Source of the DNA: Colwellia psychrerythraea
GTDB taxonomy: Bacteria; Pseudomonadota; Gammaproteobacteria; Enterobacterales; Alteromonadaceae
NCBI RefSeq assembly: GCF_000764225.1
Contig: NZ_JQED01000017.1
Span: 62,001-126,000 of the forward strand
DNA: 64,000 bases
Direction: 5' to 3'
Position 1 is the first letter of the stretch, and the number at the start of each line of letters is the position of its first letter. Under the pieces are notes generated by a model. The model saw nothing but the letters and a program-made list of their open reading frames with translations, was not told the DNA's origin and made no database searches. The position numbers and the translations under genes were made by a program. Positions 1 to 9,556 of the stretch are shown piece after piece.

Positions 1-231
1 AAGTGTCAACCAAGGATCTGTTTTAACTAAGGTGTTAAGTAATTCATTCTGTGATAGTTGCGCTTTTGCGCTCACACTAAGTGCCGGCAAGCTGGCTAAT
101 GCGCCCATACCTGCGGCTGATTTAAGGAAGCGACGTCGACCCTGCTGCGCTTGCTTTTGTTTATTTTTGATGAACTCAGGCGTTTGGTAATTTTTATCAA
201 AAAAAGACCTACATGTATCTTCATTAATCAC
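1..231 (-). CDS. Tat-exported protein, N-terminal part (3' end outside window)
   Basis: The first 77 codons are visible; the gene continues beyond base 1. I chose the GTG at 231-229 because AGGAGC lies just upstream and no ATG occurs in frame before the signal peptide. The N-terminus carries a twin-arginine signal, a basic stretch QQGRRRFLKSAAGMGALASL followed by a small-residue hydrophobic segment and a likely cleavage site after an Ala-rich SVSAKA. Tat export usually means a folded or cofactor-bearing periplasmic protein. The mature start is too short to name; a gluconate-2-dehydrogenase subunit 3-like protein is possible but unproven. It lies 51 bp downstream of the periplasmic thioredoxin gene on the same strand and is probably co-transcribed with it. 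Confidence 0.7.
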   Translation of the reverse strand, partial: MINEDTCRSFFDKNYQTPEFIKNKQKQAQQGRRRFLKSAAGMGALASLPALSVSAKAQLSQNELLNTLVKTDPWLTL

Positions 232-282
232 GAAGTTGCTCCTATAAACTGGGGGGCTACCGATAATCTGCGCTATTATTCA

Positions 283-822
283 TTAGTCTACAGAGGCTGT
301 TGTTGATAACTGTGCTTGCGCTTTGGTAGCACTAACAGACCAGTTACTTAAAAAGCTTAACCATTGTGATCTTGAATAATTATCGCCAGCCAATAGTTCC
401 GCAGTATCTTTAGATAAAATCATTTTGCCTTGTGCAGTAGACACATACATATGCGGGTAACCCAATACTGGCGGCAGTGATTTCATGAAGTCATTATTTT
501 CATTACTGTCACTGACACTTATTTTTAATAATACGTATTGGCTATGTAATGCTTGGTAGATGTCAGGATTTTTAGCAAGAAAGGCGTCCATTTTATGACA
601 CCAGCTACACCAGTTTCCGCCTATTTCAATCAATACTTGGCGATTGGTTTCTGTTGCTAAAGTTAGTGCCGCAGCGGCATCTTTGAATGGGTCACGTTGA
701 TCATCATATATTTTACTGTAAGGGGGTAAGTCAAGGGTTACACCTGAGGAAACAGTATTTGCCGCGGCAATACTGCTTAGTAATAAACCTAAACTGATAA
801 TAAATGTGGTGATAATTCTCAT
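283..822 (-). CDS. Periplasmic thioredoxin-family protein
   Basis: A 179-residue protein with a signal peptide (about residues 1-20) and a thioredoxin-like fold. The redox motif CSWC is at residues 72-75, preceded by IEIGGNW, and a cis-proline candidate is Pro123 in GYPHMYV. This arrangement matches the small thioredoxin_7/DUF255-like group that reduces or oxidises disulfides of exported proteins. There is no membrane domain, so it is not DsbD itself. The gene precedes a Tat-exported protein by 51 bp, which suggests that its partner could be that protein. It is transcribed divergently from rph. The exact substrate is unknown. Confidence 0.8.
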   Translation of the reverse strand: MRIITTFIISLGLLLSSIAAANTVSSGVTLDLPPYSKIYDDQRDPFKDAAAALTLATETNRQVLIEIGGNWCSWCHKMDAFLAKNPDIYQALHSQYVLLKISVSDSNENNDFMKSLPPVLGYPHMYVSTAQGKMILSKDTAELLAGDNYSRSQWLSFLSNWSVSATKAQAQLSTTASVD

Positions 823-956
823 GAAGCTCTCTGATAATATTTATTGCTCGGACAATTAACATGACCTTGCTTTGGTGAACTATATTTCAAAAATGTCTGA
901 TAAGCATTATAATAGCCGGAATTAATTTATCCGTCTTTTATTTAAAGGAACACACT

Positions 957-1670
957 ATGCGTCCAAGCGGCAGAACATTAGGGCAAATTCGCCCCGTTAC
1001 GATTACTCGTCAATATACTACTCATGCAGAAGGCTCAGTACTTATTGAGTTTGGCGATACTAAAGTAATTTGTACTGCTACCGTTGAAGTAGGTGTACCA
1101 CGCTTTTTAAAAGGGCAAGGTAAAGGTTGGGTTACTGCTGAATACGGTATGTTACCTCGCTCAACTCATACCCGTATGCGTCGTGAAGCTGCGTCAGGTA
1201 AACAAAGTGGTCGTACGTTAGAGATTTCTCGTTTAATTGCTCGTGCATTACGTGCGGCAGTAGATTTAAAAGCCTTAGGCGAAAATACTATTTCAGTTGA
1301 TTGTGATGTCATCCAAGCGGATGGCGGTACACGTACTGCTTCTATTACCGGTGCTTGTGTTGCGTTAGTCGATGCACTTAACTACATGCGCGCTAAAGAC
1401 ATTATCAAAACTAACCCACTTAAGCATATGATTGCTGCAGTATCCGTTGGTATTTATAAAGGCGAAGCCGTAGCCGATTTAGATTACCCTGAAGATTCAG
1501 CCGCCGATACCGATTTGAATGTTGTAATGACAGATACGGGTAAGCTGATTGAAGTACAAGGTACAGCTGAAGAAGAACCATTTAGCTTTGAAGAAATGCA
1601 AGCGATGCTTGAATTAGCTAAAAACGGTATTAACGAATTATTCGATCTACAAAAAGCAGCATTAAGCTAA
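957..1670 (+). CDS. rph: Ribonuclease PH
   Basis: This 237-residue protein matches RNase PH along its whole length, starting with the typical [14 protein letters not shown] and containing the family blocks [18 protein letters not shown] and [14 protein letters not shown]. RNase PH is a phosphate-dependent 3'-5' exoribonuclease that trims the 3' extension of tRNA precursors in the cytoplasm, acting as a hexamer. The length is normal, without the C-terminal frameshift known from E. coli K-12 laboratory strains. AAAGGA lies just upstream of the ATG. pyrE follows after 33 bp, the same order as in E. coli, so the two genes are likely one operon. Confidence 0.97.
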   Translation: MRPSGRTLGQIRPVTITRQYTTHAEGSVLIEFGDTKVICTATVEVGVPRFLKGQGKGWVTAEYGMLPRSTHTRMRREAASGKQSGRTLEISRLIARALRAAVDLKALGENTISVDCDVIQADGGTRTASITGACVALVDALNYMRAKDIIKTNPLKHMIAAVSVGIYKGEAVADLDYPEDSAADTDLNVVMTDTGKLIEVQGTAEEEPFSFEEMQAMLELAKNGINELFDLQKAALS

Positions 1671-1703
1671 GCTACGTTCAGTTAAGTAAACAGGAAAATA
1701 ACC

Positions 1704-2357
1704 ATGAAAGATTATCAACGCGAGTTTATTGAATTTGCGATAGAAAAACAGGTACTACGTTTTGGTGAGTTCACTTTAAAATCTGGTCGAGTGAGCCCGT
1801 ACTTTTTTAATGCAGGAATGTTCAAAACCGGTGGTGACTTAGCACGTTTGGGGCGTTTTTATGCGGCAACGCTAATGGATTCAAAAATTGATTTTGATCT
1901 AGTATTTGGCCCTGCGTATAAAGGCATTCCAATTGCCACTACAACGACAGTTGCGCTGTACGATCACCACCATACCGATGTGCCCTATTGCTTTAACCGT
2001 AAAGAAGCAAAAACCCATGGTGAGGGTGGTTCATTAGTGGGCGCTGAACTTGAAGGTAAAATCATGTTAGTGGATGATGTTATTACTGCAGGCACTGCTA
2101 TTCGTGAATCAATGGAAATCATTAAAGCACATGGTGCTCAGCTATCAGGAGTATTAATTGCGCTTGATCGCCAAGAAAAAGGCCAAGGTGAACTGTCAGC
2201 AATTCAAGAAGTTGAGCGTGATTTTGGTACGCAAGTTGCGGCAATTGTTACCTTAGGTGATGTAGTGACTTTCTTAGAAGAAAAAGTCGCAAGCCAACCT
2301 GAATTAGCAGAAAACTTAGCAAGTATTAAAGAATATCGTTTAAATTACGGTATCTAA
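1704..2357 (+). CDS. pyrE: Orotate phosphoribosyltransferase
   Basis: A 217-residue PyrE, close to the usual 213. It converts orotate and PRPP to orotidine 5'-phosphate in pyrimidine synthesis. The PRPP-binding motif is [16 protein letters not shown], and the catalytic loop region [13 protein letters not shown] contains the conserved lysines. An SD-like AGGAAA precedes the ATG. It lies directly downstream of rph and ends before a strong terminator at 2406-2449. In E. coli pyrE is controlled by attenuation in the rph-pyrE gap; the gap here is only 33 bp and I see no hairpin with a U-tract in it, so that mechanism is not supported here. Confidence 0.97.
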   Translation: MKDYQREFIEFAIEKQVLRFGEFTLKSGRVSPYFFNAGMFKTGGDLARLGRFYAATLMDSKIDFDLVFGPAYKGIPIATTTTVALYDHHHTDVPYCFNRKEAKTHGEGGSLVGAELEGKIMLVDDVITAGTAIRESMEIIKAHGAQLSGVLIALDRQEKGQGELSAIQEVERDFGTQVAAIVTLGDVVTFLEEKVASQPELAENLASIKEYRLNYGI

Positions 2358-2405
2358 TACACTAACGACTGTTGGTGAGTAGTGTTTAGTTACTTACCTA
2401 TGAGC

Positions 2406-2449
2406 AATAACGCCTTTGAAGCATAATGTTTCAAAGGCGTTATTTTTTG
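2406..2449 (+). terminator. Rho-independent terminator after pyrE
   Basis: A perfect 15-bp stem pairs 2406-2420 (AATAACGCCTTTGAA) with 2430-2444 across a 9-nt loop and runs into a T-tract. It closes the rph-pyrE operon. Confidence 0.93.
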
Positions 2450-2532
2450 TCTAGTATATTACCTCAATTGATATACTTTCTAAGTGCTAATCGTAAATTG
2501 ATATGTAAAACAGAAATCTTAAACAGGAAATC

Positions 2533-3909
2533 ATGATGAAAAGTGTTAATCAGTACCTGATATTACTACTGTGGCTGGTAAGTTCTTTGTCATTTGCCCA
2601 AGCACAAGAAGATTGCTTGAGCATTCAAGATGATTACGTATCTCTCATTGAGTCGGGCAAGTTTCGCTTCGCAAATACCCAAGCTAATAATGCGAATGGT
2701 GAGCCTTTAGCTAGCATTAATTTTGATAAACTATCTAGTTACCAAGCCTACCTTGACGGTGCTTATCAAGTTGTTGTTAATAAGAACCCTAGAGCAAATA
2801 TGCCATGCCCGGTTGTGACTAAAACTTATCAACAATTAGCAATAAAAAATCAATGGTCAAAAACACCTAAGATAAGCCAGCTGGTCGCTCCCTTTGAATT
2901 AGCACAAGAAAATAACGATAAAGCTATTTTACTTATTCATGGTTTAACGGATTCACCTTTTTCTTTTCACGACCTTAGCCAGTTTTTTTATCAACAGGGA
3001 TTTACGGTACGTACCTTGTTACTGCCAGGTCATGGCGTAGCACCTTCAGAGTTACTTAACACAGACTATGAAAATTGGCAGCAAGCGGCGACCTTTGCTA
3101 TTGACCAAACATTAAATGACTACCAACAGGTTTATCTTGGCGGTTTATCTACGGGTGGGGCACTTATTTTTAATTACTTAATGCAGCAACAGCAGGTTGA
3201 TGAAAAAATTAAAGGACTCTTTATGTGGTCACCTGCCTCAAAGGCAAAAAGTGACTTAGCCTGGTTAGCGCAATATATTGATGGTATTCCTTTTGTTGAC
3301 TGGATTGATTTAGATGCCGATATTGATTTTGCTAAGTATGAGTCATTTCCGTATAACGCGGCAGCACAGGTTCATGCCTTAATGAACCTTGTTGTGGGGG
3401 AAGGGGCGAATGCGAGTCGGCAAATGCATGATATTCCTCTGTTTGTAGTAGCGAGTGAGCATGACCAAACCATAGACACTGCACATACATTACAGCTCGT
3501 TCAGCAGTGGCAGTTAGCATCTCCGATAGAGCAGATGAAGAAAAGTATGTTGATTTATTATGGTGACAACAACAAGCTGCCATCAAAATTAGTGGATGTG
3601 ATGAAAGTGATTGTGCCTGAGTGTTCAGCTGAAAGTCTGTGTAGTGAAATTTTTGATGTTGCTCACATTGCGACAACGAATTCACCTAACAATCCACATT
3701 ACGGCGTTAATGGCCAATATCGAAACTGTGGTCATTATGTTACTGATGCCCCGCGTTATAAAGCATGCAAACATAATAAGCAGGTTATTAAAGGAGAAGT
3801 TACCGCAATGAATCTTACGCGTGATCTGCCGATGCAACGATTAACTTACAATCCGTATTATCAAGAAATGTTGGAAGCGATGACCGTATTTTTAACAAAT
3901 ACTGATTAG
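2533..3909 (+). CDS. Secreted alpha/beta-hydrolase
   Basis: A 458-residue protein with a signal peptide (about residues 1-25, ending near FAQAQE). The alpha/beta-hydrolase fold is shown by the oxyanion block LLIHGLTDSPFSFHDL, the nucleophile elbow GGLSTGG with Ser206, and a later acid-region segment VASEHDQTID. The C-terminal part contains several cysteines (ECSAESLCSE, NCGHY, KACKH), which suit a disulfide-bonded exported enzyme. Family members are esterases, lipases or peptidases, and nothing here fixes the substrate. Two ATGs stand in tandem at the start; AGGAAA upstream fits the first. It has no obvious operon partner and converges on the small gene at 3924-4244. Confidence 0.82.
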   Translation: MMKSVNQYLILLLWLVSSLSFAQAQEDCLSIQDDYVSLIESGKFRFANTQANNANGEPLASINFDKLSSYQAYLDGAYQVVVNKNPRANMPCPVVTKTYQQLAIKNQWSKTPKISQLVAPFELAQENNDKAILLIHGLTDSPFSFHDLSQFFYQQGFTVRTLLLPGHGVAPSELLNTDYENWQQAATFAIDQTLNDYQQVYLGGLSTGGALIFNYLMQQQQVDEKIKGLFMWSPASKAKSDLAWLAQYIDGIPFVDWIDLDADIDFAKYESFPYNAAAQVHALMNLVVGEGANASRQMHDIPLFVVASEHDQTIDTAHTLQLVQQWQLASPIEQMKKSMLIYYGDNNKLPSKLVDVMKVIVPECSAESLCSEIFDVAHIATTNSPNNPHYGVNGQYRNCGHYVTDAPRYKACKHNKQVIKGEVTAMNLTRDLPMQRLTYNPYYQEMLEAMTVFLTNTD

Positions 3910-3923
3910 TTACTCGTTAGCAA

Positions 3924-4244
3924 TTAACGGGCGTATTTTAACCACAGTTTATAAAAAACCGCATTACAGGTTTTATTATCATCCATTACACCGTCCCTAT
4001 CACAATCAGAGCCGGTCAACGTTTTTGCAATGTGTTGACCATATTCGTCGATATCAGCCTTGGAGGGCATGACGGTAATAGTTACTTTTGGCGATTGCTC
4101 AATAAAGTCGGCGACATCGTGATAGCTGATAAAGACTTCTTTGGAAATTAAATGACTAATATCCCCTGCGATTGGTTTGTTTGCGTTCGAAGAATATGAA
4201 GCTAAAGTAAGGCCAATGATTAATATCGCGATGCTATAATGCAT
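3924..4244 (-). CDS. Small exported protein of unknown function
   Basis: 106 residues, with an N-terminal hydrophobic signal segment (about residues 1-21). I do not recognise the family. The C-terminal part contains GSDCDRDGVMDDNKTC, a short acidic, calcium-loop-like stretch between two cysteines that could form a disulfide. Its start codon overlaps the end of the Kdo kinase gene by one base, so it is the last gene of the waaA-kdkA transcription unit and translation is probably coupled. A role in the envelope is plausible from this context only. Confidence 0.6.
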   Translation of the reverse strand: MHYSIAILIIGLTLASYSSNANKPIAGDISHLISKEVFISYHDVADFIEQSPKVTITVMPSKADIDEYGQHIAKTLTGSDCDRDGVMDDNKTCNAVFYKLWLKYAR

Positions 4245-5032
4245 TATGAGCTTTGCCTTTCAGCATCGGAAGTGTTTCCATCCTGATAACCAGCCATCAA
4301 AGCTTGCCAGTTTTTTTCGGTATAATTAAATTCAGCGAGTTTATTTAATTCTTTTAAGAACGAGCGTTGTAAACGAGCCATATTGGCTTGTTTCCAGGTA
4401 GTATTGACTGGATTAGTACGCAGTTCACCACGATCAAAGTCGATCAGAAACACCTGATTTTTGTCATTGAGTAAAATGTTATGGCTATTTAAATCATGAT
4501 GATAAATACCGTGATGGTGAAAGCGTTGAATAGTTGTGCCTATATTGTGCCATACATCATCCGTTAATGCCTTTTCACTTAAAATAGCGACTAAATCTTG
4601 TGCATGATGAATGCGACTGGAAAGCAAGTCTGCTTGATAGTAAAAGCCATGTTGAGTAACACGATAAGCGATTGGCTCTGGTGCAGGAAGTTGCAGCGTA
4701 TTTATGTGACGTAAAAGAGCAAACTCAGAAGCTGCACGGGTTTTTGTTACGCCGCTAAACCAATAAGAGTCTCTTATAAGTTTGCCGATTAAACCCCCAC
4801 GGTAATAATGGCGTAATACCCAATCATGCTTAATATCGCCGTTATCTTTATACTCGACAAACCACGTGGTACCACGACCTTGCGCTGAGCCTGTTACCGC
4901 ATTATTTTGTTGCCAATAGCTTGGATTAAGCATTTCTGTGTCGAAATTTGTGATCAGCGTTTGATTGTAAACACAGGTCAGGTTCCCTTGTTCGACTTTA
5001 GAGAATTGTGCGCTGGTTGTCGTTTGATTCAC
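4244..5032 (-). CDS. kdkA: 3-deoxy-D-manno-octulosonic acid (Kdo) kinase
   Basis: A 262-residue member of the lipopolysaccharide-kinase (RIO/WaaP-like) family. KdkA phosphorylates position 4 of the single Kdo residue attached to lipid A, at the cytoplasmic face of the inner membrane. Visible kinase features are the catalytic loop YHHDLNSHNILL and the metal-binding IDFDRGELR, plus the N-terminal block WVLRHYYRGGLIGKL. It overlaps waaA by 4 bp, the classic pairing in bacteria that make mono-Kdo, Kdo-phosphate LPS (for example Haemophilus and Shewanella). The pairing suggests this organism has phosphorylated-Kdo LPS. Confidence 0.9.
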   Translation of the reverse strand: MNQTTTSAQFSKVEQGNLTCVYNQTLITNFDTEMLNPSYWQQNNAVTGSAQGRGTTWFVEYKDNGDIKHDWVLRHYYRGGLIGKLIRDSYWFSGVTKTRAASEFALLRHINTLQLPAPEPIAYRVTQHGFYYQADLLSSRIHHAQDLVAILSEKALTDDVWHNIGTTIQRFHHHGIYHHDLNSHNILLNDKNQVFLIDFDRGELRTNPVNTTWKQANMARLQRSFLKELNKLAEFNYTEKNWQALMAGYQDGNTSDAERQSS

Positions 5033-6399
5033 GAGTTATCTCCTAATGGCTTACTATTGGTAATATTAGCTCTATTAGGCAAAAGCTGCGCTACTTGCGC
5101 CAGAGTTTTTTCACTAGCACCTTGGTTTTTTAATACGACGTTGAGCGCATTTTCGCCAAGCGTTTGTTGCCTTTTGGGGTGTTGCATTAAAGCATCAACT
5201 TCATTGGCAAGCTGTCTGCTAGATTCATTTGCCGGTGTGCTACCAGCGAGTTCAATAATGGCATGCTCTTGCCTTAGTTGTTGCATTATCTCGTTGAAAT
5301 TACTCATGTTATGCCCAACAATTACGGGTTTATTAAATAATGCAGGTTCTAACGGATTATGGCCGCCAATTTCACTGAAACTTCCACCCATAGTGACAAT
5401 GTCACTTAACGCAAAGGCAGCCATTAACTCGCCAAGACTATCGAGTAACCATACTTGCTCGTCATTAATTATCGTATTTTCACTGCGTTTTGCCAGCGTT
5501 AATTGTTGCTCAAGGCAAAGATTAGCAACGTGCTCAAAACGTTCTGGATGTCGCGGTACAAGGACCAAAAGCAACGCAGGGTACTGTCGTAACAGTGTTT
5601 TAAAGGCGGCTAAGGCAATAGCTTCATCACCTTCATGAGTACTGGCTACTAACCATATTGTTCTCTTAGGCAGAGAGTCTTCAGCAATAAGCAATTTCGC
5701 TAATTCAGCTTTTTTATTGAGCACTTGTTCGTTAACGCTTATATCAAACTTTAAATTACCGCTATTTTCACAGCGGTTTTTAAGCGCGCCGAGTTGCAAA
5801 AAATGGCTTAAGTTTTCTTGGCTTTGTGTAAGTATTTTATCAAAGCGATTTAAACAAGGCTTGATAAGGGCGCTAATTTTTTGGTAACTGGTTAAGGATT
5901 TTTTTGATAATCGACCGTTAATTAACAATAATTTCACCTGTTGTCGGGCGCATTGCGAAATTAGGTTAGGCCATAACTCCGTTTCCATAAAAATCATCAT
6001 TTTAGGTTTAAGTCGATGCAGAAATAGTGCTGTGCAGGGAAATATATCTAAGGGTAAATAACCATGTTGAACACGCTGACCAAAGAGTTTAGTTATTTGC
6101 GCTGAGCCAGTCGGAGTAAAGGAAGTAATGGTGATAGGTAAATCGGGATAGTTGACTAATAGCTTTTCGATAAAGCTTTTTAGCGCGATGACTTCTCCGA
6201 CACTGGCAGCGTGCACAACAATACCTCCCTGTGTAGAAGGTTTCGGAAAAAAGCCCAAGCGTTCAAATAAACGGTGGCGGTACTCAGGGTGATTAACAGA
6301 GCGAATCAATAGCACAAGCAAAAGTATTGGGGTGAGCAATAAAAGTAATACACGGTAAAAAAATAAAGCTAAAACATATCGCACTAAAATTGACTCCAT
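5029..6399 (-). CDS. waaA: Kdo transferase
   Basis: A 456-residue 3-deoxy-D-manno-octulosonic acid transferase (KdtA). It adds Kdo from CMP-Kdo to lipid IVA at the inner membrane. There is an N-terminal membrane anchor (about residues 5-30), the acceptor-domain motif VVHAASVGEVIAL, and the donor-domain block GGSFSEIGGHNPLEPALF, all typical of this GT30 family. The length is slightly above the usual 425. It is the first gene of a three-gene minus-strand operon with kdkA (4-bp overlap) and a small exported protein. Confidence 0.95.
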   Translation of the reverse strand: MESILVRYVLALFFYRVLLLLLTPILLLVLLIRSVNHPEYRHRLFERLGFFPKPSTQGGIVVHAASVGEVIALKSFIEKLLVNYPDLPITITSFTPTGSAQITKLFGQRVQHGYLPLDIFPCTALFLHRLKPKMMIFMETELWPNLISQCARQQVKLLLINGRLSKKSLTSYQKISALIKPCLNRFDKILTQSQENLSHFLQLGALKNRCENSGNLKFDISVNEQVLNKKAELAKLLIAEDSLPKRTIWLVASTHEGDEAIALAAFKTLLRQYPALLLVLVPRHPERFEHVANLCLEQQLTLAKRSENTIINDEQVWLLDSLGELMAAFALSDIVTMGGSFSEIGGHNPLEPALFNKPVIVGHNMSNFNEIMQQLRQEHAIIELAGSTPANESSRQLANEVDALMQHPKRQQTLGENALNVVLKNQGASEKTLAQVAQLLPNRANITNSKPLGDNS

Positions 6400-6425
6400 A
6401 TCAAGTGTCTACAGTAATTATACCT

Positions 6426-6599
6426 TTATACCCGTGGCCATTCCAAATGCATATTTCAGTGGGAGAAAAAGCGCTTGAGCAACATCACTACATCGTTACA
6501 CCTTCTTGTAAGGGAATAACCATGACTACAAAGGTACGCCTTGTATTGAAATTGCTCAAGCACTCTGAATCGAGCATTATTGAATGATTACGGGTATAA
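6426..6599. repeat. Candidate non-coding repeat element with nested inverted repeats
   Basis: The gap between waaA and the Lrp-type gene holds a 174-bp unit bounded by the 10-bp perfect inverted repeat TTATACCCGT (6426-6435) and ACGGGTATAA (6590-6599). A second inverted pair lies inside, GCTTGAGCAA (6473-6482) and TTGCTCAAGC (6552-6561). A third small palindrome, ACCCATC/GATGGGT at 6599-6632, abuts the right end. A short open frame inside shows no coding character. The layout resembles a MITE or REP-type repeat. Copy number elsewhere in the genome cannot be judged from one window. Confidence 0.5.
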
Positions 6600-6675
6600 C
6601 CCATCAAGTTGCTATAACTTCATTGGATGGGTAGGGGTAATAACCCATAGAGATCATATTTGAAAAATGCCAATG

Positions 6676-7134
6676 TTAGCGCTCAAAAATGGTATCAAGA
6701 ATAATGGCAGAGTTGGTTCTTTCTACGCCTTCCGTTGAACAGACCATATTGAGTACTTCGCTCAATTTTTCTAAGGTACTGGCTTGTATGGAAACCAGTA
6801 AATCATATTCGCCACTGATTGAGTGAATATGACTTATTTGGTGGACTTTTCTTAAGGCAATACAAATGGTTTGTCGTAAATTGGGTTTTACTTTTAACGA
6901 AACGTTAGCTGAAATTAAACCACTGGTATAGGCGCTGTCGAGTACAACACTGTAAGCTTTAATGACGTTATTATTTTCAAGCTTATTAAGTCGGTTTTGT
7001 ATTGCTGTTCTAGAAACGCCTGTTGCCCTGGCGATATCTGACACACTTGCTCTAGCATTGATTCGTAAAATTGATAGCAATTCTTCATCTTTTTCGGTTA
7101 ACAAACTACACTCCTCATTACAGCCTATTTTCAA
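6676..7134 (-). CDS. Lrp/AsnC-family transcriptional regulator
   Basis: 152 residues: an N-terminal helix-turn-helix (about 20-65; DIARATGVSRTAIQNRLNKL) followed by an AsnC/RAM ligand-binding domain (about 75-150; ISGEYDLLVSIQ). These proteins form octamers and respond to amino acids or related small molecules. The gene is divergent from kbl-tdh, separated by 144 bp that contain two inverted repeats. By analogy with control of tdh by Lrp in E. coli, a role in regulating threonine degradation is likely. It is shorter and more divergent than global Lrp, so I treat it as a local regulator. Confidence 0.85.
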   Translation of the reverse strand: MKIGCNEECSLLTEKDEELLSILRINARASVSDIARATGVSRTAIQNRLNKLENNNVIKAYSVVLDSAYTSGLISANVSLKVKPNLRQTICIALRKVHQISHIHSISGEYDLLVSIQASTLEKLSEVLNMVCSTEGVERTNSAIILDTIFER

Positions 7135-7156
7135 ATTATAGTGGTTAACTTACATT

Positions 7157-7251
7157 TTGACAGCTTAATATGTCAATTTAACTATGAAAAAGGTCATATC
7201 ATCAAGTAGTGCCACTATTATTGCACTAAGGTCTGCGCGGATAATATGACC
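7157..7251. promoter_or_regulatory. Divergent promoter region with candidate Lrp-type operators
   Basis: TTGACA and TGTCAA (7157-7162 and 7171-7176) form a short dyad next to the regulator gene. A second perfect inverted pair, GGTCATAT (7192-7199) and ATATGACC (7244-7251), spans the rest of the gap up to kbl. Two dyads between an Lrp-family gene and the operon it faces fit autoregulation and target control. Confidence 0.4.
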
Positions 7252-7278
7252 ATTGAAATTATTTTTTAAGGAATTCAC

Positions 7279-8487
7279 ATGACTGGTTCTGTATCTACAA
7301 AAGGTTTTTACACGCATTTAACTACACAAATTGGGCAAGTAAAAGAAGATGGTTTATACAAAGCTGAGCGTGTTATTACCACTGCCCAGCAGCCACAAAT
7401 AGCCGTTAATACTGGTGAAGACGTAGTCAATTTTTGTGCAAATAACTATTTAGGCTTGGCAAATCATCCCGAATTAATAACTGCGGCAAAAACAGGCTTA
7501 GATGAACATGGCTTTGGAATGGCATCGGTTCGCTTTATCTGTGGTACGCAAGATATACATAAAACGTTAGAGCAGGGGATCAGTAAGTTTTTAGGTATGG
7601 AAGATACCATTTTGTATTCTTCTTGTTTTGATGCTAATGCCGGCTTGTTTGAAACCTTATTAGGGCCAGATGATGCCATCATTAGTGATGCACTCAATCA
7701 CGCCTCCATTATTGATGGTGTACGTTTATGTAAAGCTAAACGTTTCCGTTATGCTAATAATGATATGGCTGCCTTAGAGCAGAGTTTAATTGAAGCTGAT
7801 GCAGCTGGCGCACGTTTTAAATTGATTGCTACCGATGGTGTTTTCTCAATGGACGGTGTTATCGCTAACTTAAAGGGCGTTTGTGATTTAGCTGATAAAT
7901 ACGATGCTATGGTTATGGTTGATGATTCACATGCGGTAGGTTTTGTTGGTGAACAAGGTCGTGGTAGCCATGAATACTGTGAAGTTATGGGTCGTGTAGA
8001 CATTATCACTGGCACTTTGGGTAAAGCAATGGGCGGCGCTTCAGGCGGTTTTACTTCGGCGAAAAAAGAAGTGGTTGAATGGTTACGTCAACGTTCGCGT
8101 CCTTACTTATTTTCTAATTCATTAGCACCAGCAATCGTTAATGCCTCTTTGAAAGTGCTTGAGTTATTAGCGCAAGGCGATGCTTTACGCACAACCTTAA
8201 AAGATAATGCAGCTTATTTTCGTAACAGCATGGAAGCCGCAGGTTTTACCTGTGCGGGCGCCGATCATGCGATTGTGCCCGTAATGTTAGGTGACGCAAA
8301 AGTTGCCAGTGCTATGGCTGACCGCTTATTAGCGGAAGGTATTTATGTTATTGGTTTCTCTTTCCCTGTAGTACCTAAAGGGCAAGCACGTATACGTACT
8401 CAAATTTCTGCGGCGCATACCAAAGCGCAGTTAGATCATGCAATTGAAGCCTTTATCCGTATTGGTAAAGAGATGGCAGTAATTTAA
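7279..8487 (+). CDS. kbl: 2-amino-3-ketobutyrate CoA ligase (glycine C-acetyltransferase)
   Basis: A 402-residue PLP-dependent alpha-oxoamine synthase. It cleaves 2-amino-3-ketobutyrate with CoA to glycine and acetyl-CoA, the second step of threonine degradation. The PLP lysine is in [14 protein letters not shown], the aspartate in [12 protein letters not shown], and the family block [18 protein letters not shown] is near the N-terminus. AAGGAA precedes the ATG. It is followed by tdh after 42 bp and is transcribed away from the Lrp-type regulator, so kbl-tdh is a clear operon. Confidence 0.96.
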   Translation: MTGSVSTKGFYTHLTTQIGQVKEDGLYKAERVITTAQQPQIAVNTGEDVVNFCANNYLGLANHPELITAAKTGLDEHGFGMASVRFICGTQDIHKTLEQGISKFLGMEDTILYSSCFDANAGLFETLLGPDDAIISDALNHASIIDGVRLCKAKRFRYANNDMAALEQSLIEADAAGARFKLIATDGVFSMDGVIANLKGVCDLADKYDAMVMVDDSHAVGFVGEQGRGSHEYCEVMGRVDIITGTLGKAMGGASGGFTSAKKEVVEWLRQRSRPYLFSNSLAPAIVNASLKVLELLAQGDALRTTLKDNAAYFRNSMEAAGFTCAGADHAIVPVMLGDAKVASAMADRLLAEGIYVIGFSFPVVPKGQARIRTQISAAHTKAQLDHAIEAFIRIGKEMAVI

Positions 8488-8529
8488 CTACTTGTACTCA
8501 ATTGAAAATTAATAAGGCAGAGAGTGGCA

Positions 8530-9555
8530 ATGAAATCATTATCTAAATTAAAAGCAGAACCGGGCATTTGGTTGACGCGCACTGAAAAACCAAAGCTTGG
8601 TCATAATGACCTGCTGATAAAAATTAACAAAACGGCCATTTGTGGTACAGATATTCATATTTATAATTGGGATGAATGGGCACAAAAAACGGTACCTACG
8701 CCTATGGTTGTCGGGCACGAATACGCAGGTGAAGTCGTCGGTATTGGTCAAGAAGTTAAGGGTTTTACTTTAGGTGACCGAGTTTCCGGTGAAGGTCACA
8801 TTACTTGTGGTCATTGTCGTAATTGTCGTGGTGGCAGAACTCACCTATGTCGCAATACTGTTGGAGTTGGGGTGAATCGTGCCGGTTCGTTTGCTGAATA
8901 TCTGGTGATACCTGCTTATAATGCTTTTAAGTTACCTGATGAAATCTCTGATGATTTAGCAGCCATTTTCGACCCTTTTGGTAATGCAGTGCATACGGCA
9001 TTATCTTTTGATTTGGTTGGCGAAGATGTACTGATTACAGGTGCTGGTCCTATTGGTATTATGGCTGCAGCCGTTGCTAAACATGTAGGTGCTCGTCATG
9101 TTGTTATTACCGATATTAATGAATACCGTCTTGATCTCGCAAAGAAAATGGGTGCAACGCGCGCTGTAGATGTGAGTAAAGAAAACTTAAACGATGTCAT
9201 GAAAGATTTAGGCATGACAGAGGGATTTGATGTTGGTTTAGAGATGTCAGGTGTTCCTATAGCATTCACTAGCATGTTAGAAAATATGAATAATGGTGGA
9301 AAAATTGCCATGTTAGGTATTCCTGGCAGCGATATGGCTATTGATTGGAGCCAAGTTATCTTTAAAGGACTTACCATTAAAGGTATTTATGGTCGTGAAA
9401 TGTTTGAAACTTGGTATAAAATGGCAAGTTTGATTCAATCTGGCTTAGACCTTAGCCCAATTATTACGCACCACTACAATATCGACGACTTTCAGCAAGG
9501 TTTTGATATGATGCGCTCTGGTCAATCTGGCAAGGTCATTTTAGATTGGACCTAA
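8530..9555 (+). CDS. tdh: L-threonine 3-dehydrogenase
   Basis: A zinc-dependent medium-chain dehydrogenase that oxidises L-threonine with NAD to 2-amino-3-ketobutyrate, the substrate of Kbl. The catalytic zinc site starts at [15 protein letters not shown], the structural zinc cysteines are in [15 protein letters not shown], and the NAD fold has [14 protein letters not shown] lies two codons upstream (8524), but the ATG at 8530 gives 341 residues and the family N-terminus [14 protein letters not shown], so I use it; GAGAG stands just before. It is the second gene of the kbl-tdh operon. Confidence 0.95.
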   Translation: MKSLSKLKAEPGIWLTRTEKPKLGHNDLLIKINKTAICGTDIHIYNWDEWAQKTVPTPMVVGHEYAGEVVGIGQEVKGFTLGDRVSGEGHITCGHCRNCRGGRTHLCRNTVGVGVNRAGSFAEYLVIPAYNAFKLPDEISDDLAAIFDPFGNAVHTALSFDLVGEDVLITGAGPIGIMAAAVAKHVGARHVVITDINEYRLDLAKKMGATRAVDVSKENLNDVMKDLGMTEGFDVGLEMSGVPIAFTSMLENMNNGGKIAMLGIPGSDMAIDWSQVIFKGLTIKGIYGREMFETWYKMASLIQSGLDLSPIITHHYNIDDFQQGFDMMRSGQSGKVILDWT

Positions 9556-9556
9556 A

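Noticed and set aside
1671..1703. pyrE attenuator as in E. coli
   Set aside because: The gap is only 33 bp and has no hairpin with a U-tract.
3332..3685. Open frame antisense to the alpha/beta-hydrolase gene
   Set aside because: Entirely inside a well-supported gene; composition and motifs are those of a shadow frame.
4907..5638. Long open frame on the plus strand (243 codons)
   Set aside because: It runs antisense across kdkA and waaA, which are strongly supported on the other strand; the protein has no recognisable features.
6390..6587. Open frame inside the candidate repeat element
   Set aside because: Covers the inverted repeats and part of waaA; no coding character.
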